Of a stretch of DNA of 64,000 nucleotides, positions 26,401-38,400 are shown piece after piece; position 1 is the stretch's first letter; every line of letters begins with the position of its first letter. A model generated the notes under the pieces. That model made no database searches, was not told where the DNA came from, and worked only from the letters and a program-made list of their open reading frames with translations. Both the position numbers and the translations under genes were made by a program. This DNA is from Aphrocallistes beatrix (taxonomy: Eukaryota > Porifera > Hexactinellida > Sceptrulophora > Aphrocallistidae), in NCBI GenBank assembly GCA_963281255.1, contig OY725492.1, positions 372,001 to 436,000 of the forward strand. Direction: 5' to 3'.

Positions 26401-29400
26401 ATAGAAAACCCTTAACTTCGGGATTTATTCATTAATCATTTATTCATTAATCATTCAATACTCCGCATCATTGTACGTATACATTATAAAATATACTTAG
26501 TACTTTCTGTATGATGTAACTGTATAACTGGTACGCACTATACCAAGAGGAAATATCAAATCTTGTCATTACCTATACTGTAATGGGTCCAAGAATATAT
26601 TTTGTTTAATTGCAATTTCCATTAGTTGTATTAGGAGGCCAGGCCAAACAGTTACGTGTTATAATAAAGTACGTATGAGGATATAACTTTCTATAGAATG
26701 CACAGTATATAAGTACGTTGTAGCTAATTCATCAATTAATTAATCAAAGCATAATGAATCATAAACAAGAATTCAAATATCTAAAATATATCGCTGATAT
26801 ATTTGTGTATTTAGCTCTACCATTATATATTCTAACTGCCATTCTCTTAATTGGTTGGGTTGTCTACTTTACTATAAAATGCTGGAGAATATACAAAGAA
26901 TACAAAACTTGTAAACAAACCCCTGTTCTACATCCCCTCTACTCAGATGTACAATATCTTTCTAAACAGAGGAAACTGTACAACCTGAAAACTCATTTCA
27001 CTAAGTACATCCTGATGATCGTGTGTTGTTTAGTTGAGATTGCTAGCTTTATTAGTGTAGGAAGTTACTTTATAATGGAATCACAATTACGACCACTCAC
27101 AAATGACACTCATCTCGTAATTGGTTATTTAAATTGTACAGATGTCTACTTTGGATGGTTTGCGATCTATAATGAGTACTCATTCGTTCTTCCCACTCTG
27201 CATTTCGCTTCTTTACTCTTTACTCTGCATTTGACGCTCCTCACGATCCTATCTCGTTATCTCGCTATACGGTACCTAAACCACCCCTTTGGACGAACTT
27301 GCATTAAGTATCTCATCTGGTGCTCTATTCAGTTCATTTTATTTGTATTAGGTTCGACAGCGTACACTTGGATTTCTTTTGGCATTATCTTACTCCTCAT
27401 CGGTTTAACTAACTGGATTCTGTTACTGAGAGCTACTTCCTTTCTATCTCGTGTACTCAGGTCTCATCTAATGGAAATCAAACTCTATTCTAACAACAGA
27501 GCATTCTACAATACACAATTGTCAGCATACAGTTTCTATCGCATATTTCGTATCGTCTTGCTCATTTCAACATTCTCTCTAATTCTTTTTGAAATAATTT
27601 TTTTTGTATGGAGACCATTAAAAATTTTTATGTACAACTCTTGCCAGATTCAAATTGGTCAAACTGTATTAATACCACCATTTCATCTCAATAATATACG
27701 AGAATTGCTACGTTATATTCTGTATTTATTTGATGCACTTTTTTGCATTGTATACATCGTCGCTCTCTGCATTCCATTATGCAGTATAACATTCACCCCA
27801 CCCATCATCCGCTGTGTGAAAAGATGCAGAGAGAAGGAGGACCAATATCGCTACAATTATGAAAAACTAGAATTTCTCTTGAAAAGAAAATACTAATCTT
27901 GTAATGGAATACCATTGCTCTACTCTACAATATGCATAAAAATACCTGTAAATATAACTTAAATATTATATTTTTGGTGTTCATATAAGTTAAATAAAAT
28001 AAATGTTTTATTCTTATTTAATATTTAATTAACTATTGGCTCTCAACCACAAAATATCTTAGATTCATAGCAGAGTTGGAATCGGGATCGGGTTGGGTTC
28101 AGACTCAGGTGGTTGGGCTTAAATGAATTATAGCAATCAGGGTTGAATCTAGCCACTCCTAAAAATATTTTAGACCTCTTTCACCCCCTTCTGATGTTTC
28201 TGAAGATTTTATGAAGGGTTTAGATTGCAAGTAAAACTGATAAATTGCACTATAGAAGTGGATAATAAACTCAATAAAAATATTTCGCCGACTTGAATTT
28301 GTATACTTAAAAATATCAATGAGTAACTTAATTTAATATGTTATATACGTATATAGAAGCATATAATTAGTTAAATAACTTAATTATCTAAGGGGATGAA
28401 TGGAGCATGGAATAACCTTTCTTAATCTGAATCAGAGCTTTCAGAATCAGTTTCCCAATTATGAGGTACTAATCTTTCCTCGTCATCACTGTCCTCATCA
28501 TTTTCTCCTTCCTTATTATTACTCAATTCTACCTTTGTTGTTGATCTAGTAACTTTGTCCCATTGCAGGTTGTAGTTGTAAGTCACTATACAATCGACAA
28601 GACGCTGAGGATATAAAGGATTTTCTCTTCCTGTTTTGAATCGAAGATTCCAAACTTGTTGTATTCGTGAATGCAGCATTTCTCCACTCTGTTCTGAACT
28701 AATTGCTGCACCGGCATCTGGTATACTTTCAAAACGATTGAAATATTCTTCGTAGTGATCAGACAGAATATGAGATTTTAGCGACCATGGTAAATTTGTA
28801 TCACGCCAAGCTTCTCTAAACGCTTGTATACTTTCACGCCATCCGGTTTTCCTAATCTTACCTAAGCAATTATCCTTCACTTGTTTCAATGTTTTCAATG
28901 CATTTAGGAATTTAACTGAGCTATCAGCAAATGGTATATCATCCAAATGGTCTAGCAGTCTAGAACAGGAATTACCCTCCAGAGTAGCATTCCAATATTC
29001 AGATCGGTGTACCCTATATCGACAGAGCGCTGAGCAGTGATGCTTGTAAAGCTGACGATCCCTTCTACTTGATGCACTGTCACTTGGTCTTGCTTCATTG
29101 TATAGTCTGTTTACCAAACCAAGAAGAATATGCAATGGAGCGAGGGCTATTTTTTCCATTGGTGACTCTGACCAGGAAATTATTGGGTTATTTATGACGT
29201 TATGGCGTTTTCTAACTAAATCAACCATTAGATCCTGGTGTTTCCTAGCTTTGTCTGGTAAGCCTGTACAGAGTGAACCATTGCGCCATAAACAGAATGG
29301 ACAAGGGTAGTTGCTCGATGCTTGTTGAATACCCACGAGCAAAGCCGCTACTTTAAAATCGCAAGCTATCTGTATGGGAATATCATTTTCAAATAATTTG

Positions 29401-32400
29401 CGAATAGACGAATATGTAAACAGTTCCCTCAAATTATGATAATTCTCCGGTGCGTTTCCCATTGCAATGACAAAGTTTGAAAGTACACTATTTGGAGTCG
29501 GTGTATATAGGCTATTAGGATGCATTGATATAATATTCACTGACATCTTCAGGAAATCCTTCCTTCCGTCAACTTGAAGCTTCAATCTAGAGATAGATTC
29601 TGACTGAGAATGAGTAATGATGTTGAGGAGATTATTGATGTCAATACAACATCCGAAGGGAGTAGGCTGTAAGATAGGTATCAATTTCTTATTTACCATT
29701 GGAAGGATAATTGATGTAAAAATACTTCCAAATATCTCCCATTTTTCATCCCATGCGCGTTTAATCCCACCATCAGGAAAGGAAATTCCATCTCGGCGTA
29801 GAATTCTCCCTAGTTCCCAATAAGAATTTTTCCCAAGACCAAGATGGCCTAACCTCTGTAAATCTCTTGCTGCTTCAACACTCAACTGCTTAAGTCCAGC
29901 ACCTCTACCTTCATAGCCAACTGTAGTAATTGCTAGTCTATTGTTCGAATCATAAGGATGATTCAGACTAATTGGAGGATTATTACTAGAGCATGAAATA
30001 TCCTTTCTTTCTAGTTGCAACGTTTCTTTAACATAGTTAACAGCCACATCACTTGTGTAGCCTCGGGCTTCTACTCTTTCTGCAAATAGTTTTCCAGCTA
30101 TTGCGGAGCTCTGAGGATATTTGAAAACGCTGGAACAAAATTTAAGGTCGTGATTGTCCAAATACATTCCGCATTTGCTACAAATTGCCACAGATGGCGA
30201 CTGTTCTAAGGGTCTGCCTGGTCGAGGCGCATTAGCTTTGAGTTTAGTCAAGAAATTATTGAGTGACGATGCATTGATCTGACAAACATAGCAGCGGTTT
30301 TCCATTTTGCACCTTATTGTTCCACGAGTACTAGACTGTTGCTCTTCAATACAAGGTAGAATCTCAATTTTAGCGCGATCATCCTCCCATTTTTCGGTTG
30401 TTAATTTTCCTGTTTCTAGGTTAGCTAGACGAGACCGACAACCTGAACAAAGTACCTTTGGCTTAGTTGTGTCGGCGAGCTCTTGCATGAAGTCAATTTG
30501 GTAGTATTTAAGTGCTCTATTTATCACAAGCTGAGTAAGTGGTTGGCGAACAGATTCTTTCGGTATCCCTCTGGATGAAGTTCGGTTGAAGCACAACCGA
30601 CAAACACGATAGAGATTATCAATGTGATAACCATCGCAAAGAAATGATACTTCATTTGGCATTGCCATAACTGTCAAGAATAGAAAGAATGAGATTTGTA
30701 ATTCTGTTTATTTGAGTTTTTATAATATAATTAGCTATTTATTGATTCAGACAAAAGAAGTACATACTAGAAGCACAAAATGGATTCATTTTCTATGAAG
30801 CTTAAATTTCACTACCACAAATGATAACAAAAACTGTGGAGCATGAAAGCTTAACAATAAAAAGAATTTATATACATTGAATTATATATGATATATAATT
30901 AGTACTGCATCTATAGCATATTAAATAAAGGTACACACAAATTCAAGTCGGCGAAATATTTTTATTGAGTTTATTATCCACTTCTATAGTGCAATTTATC
31001 AGTTTTACTTGCAATCTAAACCCTTCATAAAATCTTCAGAAACATTATTTTCAAACGCACAATGTCGGTAATATACATCACTATAATATATAATCTAGGT
31101 TCAACAAAACGAAGAGGATAATATAACATTTTTGGAAAATTGAATTTATTTATTTTGGCGGGATAATGTCCGACATGATAAGTCCTTAGATTATATGATC
31201 TATAAATCATGAAAAATAGTTGTCTCAGGTTCTAAACTGATACTGTTTATACTAAGTGTTTTGGTAAACACGAAAATATGAAAAATAGCAATATAAAATA
31301 TATGTTGACAGCTATGTGGGACACTAAAAAATGACAAAATACAAAACCTTACATTTTGACTGATTTATTGAAGTTTTATCTTTAAATATCATTTAGTGTG
31401 ACCGAAACATGTATAATCAGGTAATTATAAAGCGAATTTAATTGATTCATACCATACTCAGTATGGAAACAACCTGACATATCAAAGCGACGGACAGATT
31501 ACAATTTACGTGTAAAATGCAATATGAAAAGAGGAAAATCCAATTTCTGAAAAATTCTGACGTCACCAGATCAAATCAAAAACGGATTCCGGCACTACTA
31601 ATATGCTAGTTACTTAAGATAATAATTGTTTTCGTTGGTAATTTTTCTATTTTTTTCGTAAAGAATTTACACCTGTGTGGCGTAGCTTACACCTATGTCG
31701 CCCGGGGCGGATGTATTTCATGCCGCCCCTCAACACATATTTCTGGAAAAATTCTGAGTTTACCAATATATATTTTATGAAACACAAGGTCAAGTGCCGC
31801 CCGGGGCGGTCCGCCCCCCTCGCCCCCCCTAGCTACGCCACTGGGTACTATTGATATCAGTAACCAATATCTTATTTAATTTGTGGGAAAAATTATTGTT
31901 TGCTTTCTTTCCATATAGACATACTTGTATAGGACTAGGGGAAGTTAAATATCAAATTTACCCGCGTTAGCAGTTACATAATGCTAGTACAATATATTGT
32001 CATTTATCATCATAATTTGAGGGATTTTTATAATCAGCATATGTAAATACGTGTGTTCTTTCACATTGAAAAACAGGGTTTTAAAGTTATGAATATTACT
32101 TGTAGTCTAATTCTAATCTTTAGAATAGCAATTTAAATGAATTATGCATATAAATTTCTTTCAAATACACGTGTGTTACAAATGCTAACAACAACATTTT
32201 ACTCATATTCAAAATGCTATCTTGTACCAGCTAACCAGAATTGATAAGATTCATATACTGGAATTATGAATAATTTAGCACAATAAGATTAGCATAGAAT
32301 ATTCCTATCCTTAGCGTATTATGCTACTGCCAGGATACTCCACTAGTCCTATATAAAACTGAGCTGTACATGTATTGAATCGTAAACAGTTGGCTTTGAA

Positions 32401-35400
32401 CTTGAATCATATACGTAGTAATATATAAGTAAACAGAATTTAAACCCTTTACACAATAAATTATATTACATATAGGAATATCCGTAAAATGAGGTCTCCA
32501 TTTAATTGGGTATATTCGATTATTAAACTATTCACATTTTATTCGTTATGTGTACCTACCTTTATTCTCATGACTGGATGGATTGTTTACTTTATTGTAA
32601 AATGCTGGAGAGTATACAAAGAATACAAAACCTGTAAACAAACCCCTGTTCTACATCCCCTCTACTCAGATGTACAATATCTTTCTAAACAGAGGAAACT
32701 GTACAACCTGAAAACTCATTTCACTAAATATATCCTGATGATCGTGTGTTCTTCGGTCGAGGTCAGTAACCTTTTTTGTTTTATTGGTTTCATTATAATG
32801 CAATCGAAATTACATCCCTTTCCCAATAACAACACTGATCTAGTGATAGGTTATTTGCATTGTACAAATGAGTTTGGTTGGCTTGCAATCTCCAATGAAT
32901 ATTCATTTTTTCTTCCATTTCTAAATACCTCGTTTTTACTATCTACACTGCAAATAAGTCTCCTTGCAATCCTATCTCGTTACCTCGCTATGAGATACCT
33001 GAACCATCCTTTCAAATCTACTCTCATTAAGTATCTCATCTGGTGTTCTATTCAATGGATTTTGATTGGATTTTGCGCAACGAAGTACACTTGGATGTTC
33101 ATGGTTTTTATCATTCCTATCATCGGTTTAACTAACTGGATTCTGTTACTGAGAGCTACTTCCTTTCTATCTCGTGTACTCAGGTCTCATCTAATGGAAA
33201 TCAAACTCTATTCTAACAATAGAGTATTCTACAATACACAGTTATCAGCATACAACTTCTATCGCATTTTTCGCAGAGTTTTACTGATTTCAACCTTCTT
33301 AATTATTATTTTTAAAGTACTATTTTTGGTATGGAGAGAGTTGAAAATATTTCTGTCCTACTCTTGCAAGATTCAAATAGGTCAGACTGTAATAATACCA
33401 TCATTTCATCTAATTAACAGAGACTTGATGCAGGATATAATATTTTTAATCGATGAAATACTTTTCATAGTATACATTCTCGCTCTCTTCTTACCTTTAT
33501 GCGGCATAACATTCGTCCCACTCATCATCAAGTGTGTGAAGAGATGTAGCGAGAAAGAAGATCAGTATCGCTACAATTATGACAAACTAAGGCCTCTCTT
33601 AAAGGCATATAATTGATCTTATAAGGCTACTACATAATACTATTTTACAAGTTGTATGTATGTGATCATGCTAATCTATAATATGTTTATGTTGTCTTGA
33701 ATAAAGTAAACAATGATTCATGTTTAGTTATTTAACCGTAGAATGCCCAGAGGGGACACAGTGTCCCCGATATCGCGGATATCTCCCAGCCATTTTCTAT
33801 GCAACTGAAGCCATAAAAGTGCGAAGCCATATAAATGCTGGGAATTCTACAGTTAATTAGTTCTCAACCTGAGGTCAGTTCGTAGAGTATAATCAAATGT
33901 CGTTGACGGACCAATAACGTAGCTTCAGTATAACAGTAACTAGAGGTGTGAAAATGGTGGCATTGCAGGTTGATTGATACTTCAGGGTGCTATACTGTAA
34001 TCGGGTCAACCGCTTAACCTGCGGTTGGCTTAGTGTTTTTTTCTATTTATAGTAAGACCCAAACTTGTATGGCTTCCCCGCCCAAAATGGCTTAAACCGG
34101 AAATGACGCAACAAAACACATCGCAAAGCGCGGGTTTTAATCGGGCCATTCTTGACAGGAACGGAATAGCTCTCATACATGGAAGCCAATACAAATATTT
34201 TCGGTTAATAGGGTTCTCCTCTTAATCGGAGAAAAATGTCCTCTGGCCGATGTGACCCTATTAAGCGAAGTCGACTGTATATTTATATTGTTATAATATT
34301 TTCAAGAAATGTTTATATGATCATGCCTACTCTACTCTACGACCTGATATGATGTATTTATTCATCGGCAGATATCAATAATTAGTCAATAAAAATAAAA
34401 TAAAATATGTTCTGACTCATTATGTCTTGTGCTTAGCAATATTTTATCATTTGTTTGCTCCAACCAAATGTATTTCGTTGGAGTTTTCTGTGTCTATCAG
34501 AAAATAAAGTATTTAATTGGTGGAAGAATCCAATCATCTTGTACTTTCTATCAAATGTATCTACTTCATATTGATTACCCCTTAAGAACAATGGAATCAT
34601 AGTGTGCCCAAAGTGGATATTACAAAAGCTAACCAATACAATTTTAACCATTCTAATTACCAAAAATCCTGTGAAACTGACTATGCTGAACAATGCCGAA
34701 ACAAGACACATGATACGAAATTTGCGATAGAAATTGTATGCTGATAATTGTGTATTGTAGAATGCTCTGTTGTTAGAATAGAGTTTGATATCCATTAGAT
34801 GAGACCTGAGTACACGAGATAGAAAGGAAGTAGCTCTCAGTAACAGAATCCAGTTAGTTAAACCGATAATAGGAACGATAAAATACATGAATACCCAGGT
34901 GTATATTGTCGAACACAATTATAGCAAAATGAATTGGAGAGAAAAACAGATGAGATACTTAATGAGGGTTCGTTTGAAAGGATGGTTAAGGTATCTCATA
35001 GCGAGATAACGAGTAAGAATTGTAAGAAGAATCAAATGTGAGGTCAAGAGTAAGCATACGTTTGTTTGAATTGGAATGACAGAATCATTTTCATACCATC
35101 CTAATGATTGGCAATATACGTTTCCAATTTTCACCAAACTGTTGTTTAGAAGATGATTTGGTTTTAATCGAATGGAAACAGAGCCTGCCACACAAATGCT
35201 ACTAACCTCAACTAAAGAACACACGATCATCAGGATATATTTAGTGAAATGAGTTTTCAGGTTGTACAGTTTCCTCTGTTTAGAAAGATATTGTACATCT
35301 GAGTAGAGGGGATGTAGAACAGGGGTTCGTTTACAAGTTTTGTATTCTTTGTATATTCTCCAGCATTTTACAATAAAGTAAATAATCCAACCAATAATGA

Positions 35401-38400
35401 GTGCGATGGTTAGAAAAATAATTGGCAATATTGTGGAAAAGAATATTGTATTAGCTAAATAGTGTTCTGATGAGTTCATATTCTGATTTTATTTTTTTAT
35501 AACGATACTTACTTTTATATTCATGAGATATGCTCAAGATGACGCAATGTGAAATGAAATATTCCTCATAGAGTTTAGCACTTACAATTAAATTTGATAT
35601 AATCTCTCCTTCCAAATCCAAATTACATAATTTTTCAATAAATTTCATCTATTAGTACTGGAAATATGAGTAATATCTTTTATATGAGGGATATGTCATA
35701 TCTAAGTATTATTAGTTAACAATTCCAAATTTACATTTTAATGATGAACTCTTGCACCTGAATAGATCACAACAATACACTTACGTGAGTTTGTGCTTAG
35801 ATTTGAACTCTCTCTATTACAGTGAAGTATTGGTTTGATAAAAGTTCGTAGGACTGCATTTTACTAAATATCACAGTTCTTATTTTATCCTAATAACAAA
35901 CAAACAAACAAATAAACCTATTGTGTTTCAAAGGTAGTATATAGATATGGCACTTATCAGGAGGGGAGACTTTAATCATGTGAAAAATATATTTAGTAGT
36001 ATTTTACCTCATAATACCCTGTGTAAAAGTTCCACCTGCATAATCTTCAATAATTCTAAATTTCTCTCGATGTTGTTAATCCACAATGAGCATCGAATTT
36101 TACAGATTAAATTGCATGATTAAAAATTAATCTGACTTTCTTCATATATCAGACCGTAGGAAAGAATTTCAAATAGGAAAGAATTTCAAATGGGGATTGA
36201 TGGAACCGTCTTTGATAAGGTTTTCGGGAAACGGAAAATTCCCCTGGATACGCCCTTGTACGAGCGTATCTTAAAGGATGTGTCTATTAGACTTCATGAG
36301 CTACGCATCAAGATCCTCTACAATATGTACGTTAAAAAAGTTATTATACGTATATAAACATACTTACAGCTTGGAACAGTCATGAATGACCGTTCAATGT
36401 ATTTTGATTGGATTTTGCTCAACAAAGTACACTTGGATTTTCATGGTTTTTATCTTCTTTATCATCAATTTAACTAACTGGATTCTGTTACTGAGAGCTA
36501 CTTCCTTTCTATCTCGTGTACTCAGGTCTCATCTAATGGATATCAAACTCTATTCTAACAACAGAGTATTCTACAATACACAATTATCAGCATACAATTT
36601 CTATCGGATAATTCGTATAGTATTACTTGCATCAGAATTCCTTTTCTTTCTCGTCGTAGTGTTAAGCTTCCCATTGAGAATATTTCAGATATTTTCATCT
36701 AACTCTTGTCAGATTCAAATAAATCAGATTATAATAATACTATCATTTCATATGGAAAACCAAGAACTGATGCTAGATCTTATGTTTCTACTTGAATCAT
36801 TCATTTTCATAGTATATGCACTTTCCATATTCTTACCTTTATGCGGTATAACGTTCGTTCCACTCATCATCAAGTGTGTGAAGAGATGTAGAGAGAAAGA
36901 AGATCAGTATCGCTACAATTATGAAAAACTAGAACCTCTCTCAAGGAGACACTACTGATTTGCTATATTTTAATATAATATACGTAGATGAAAGAAGGAA
37001 AGCAAATACTTTGTATACTCGTCTAATCATGTTTGTGTAGTTACCTAACTCTATAAATGATTGAATTAAATATCCTAAATGTAACACTTTCTAATCTTAA
37101 TAACTTATTGGGTAATTAACTAAGTTTTAACGTGTCTTAGGACTGACGCGTATTTTATATTACGGTAATATACCTGCAAATTACAACTTAAAATTTATTG
37201 CGTCATAACGGCAATATTGAGAACATGTTGTATCCAACATGCTAGAGACTTAGTTTAGTTTGGACTCAGCACCAAGAGCTAGTAAAATTTTTATTTCCAT
37301 TATTAACAAATAATCAATTATTACTTAGTATTAACAGTATTGTGACCAGTCACATTATAATATATATCAACGCTTCGGGCATGCCTAATTTCCGGGACAG
37401 GACGGGACGGGACCGTCCCGGAAAATCTAGATACCTAATTTCCGGGAAGGGACGGGATCCGTCCCGGAAATTAGGCATCGTAACCAGCGGTGTTTTGCCA
37501 AAAATAGAAGTGGGGGGCGCTTCCTCGAGCGCTGGTTTTAAAATGCACTGGTTGAAAACCCCCCAAGCGAAAAAAGTGGGGGGCAGCGCCCCCCCCAAAA
37601 CACCACTGATCGTAACTCGTCCTATCCCGGAAATTAGGTATCTAGATTTTCCGGGACGGTCCCGTCCCGTCCCGATAATTAGGCATGCCTCAACGCTTCA
37701 TAGTTGAACTGGTCAAAATCTGGTTTTGACTAGATCACGAAATTTGAGTCAAATCATGATGAATTAATGAATTTACAAAAATATAAGTTTCAAATTACTT
37801 ACAAAAAGTTAAACATATAAATCTTATATCAAATTGCATTATTTATATTTGAGACTTTATATTCCTGGTCCTATATAATCTCAGTTGCGTCTCCTCCTTA
37901 AGAGAGGTTCTAGTTTTTCATAATTGTAGCGATACTGATCTTCTTTCTCTCTACATCTCTTCACACACTTGATGATGAGTGGGGCGAATGTTAGACCGCA
38001 TAAAGGTAGGAAGAGGGAGAGTAAATAAGCATAAATACAAAAGCCGAAAGCTTTATTTATTATGTTTCGAATCAAGTGAGAATAATTTATCTTTAAGAAC
38101 AATGGAATCATAGTGTGCCCAAAGTGGATACTACAAAAGTTAACGAATACAATTTTAGCCATTCTAATTACCAAAAATCCTGTGCAAATGACTATGCTGA
38201 ACAATGCCGAAACAAGACACATGATACGAAATTTGCGATAGAAATTGTATGCTGATAATTGTGTATTGTAGAATACTCTGTTATTAGAATAGAGTTTGAT
38301 ATCCATTAGATGAGACCTGAGTACACGAGATAGAATGGAAGTAGCTCTCAGTAACAGAATCCAGTTAGTTAAACTGATAATAGGAAAGATCAAAACCATG

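Larger units (their letters stand above)
34433..36394. repeat. Segmental duplication (copy of 37881-40004)
   Basis: The 5' flank of the pseudogene (35480-36394) and that of gene 38990 (38991-40004) align almost base for base, including ATAACGATACTTAC and the CTTACAGCTTGGAACAGT exon edge. The 36-kb copy is derived because it carries only a scrap of the giant-gene exon and a short internal deletion near 36310. Confidence 0.85.
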
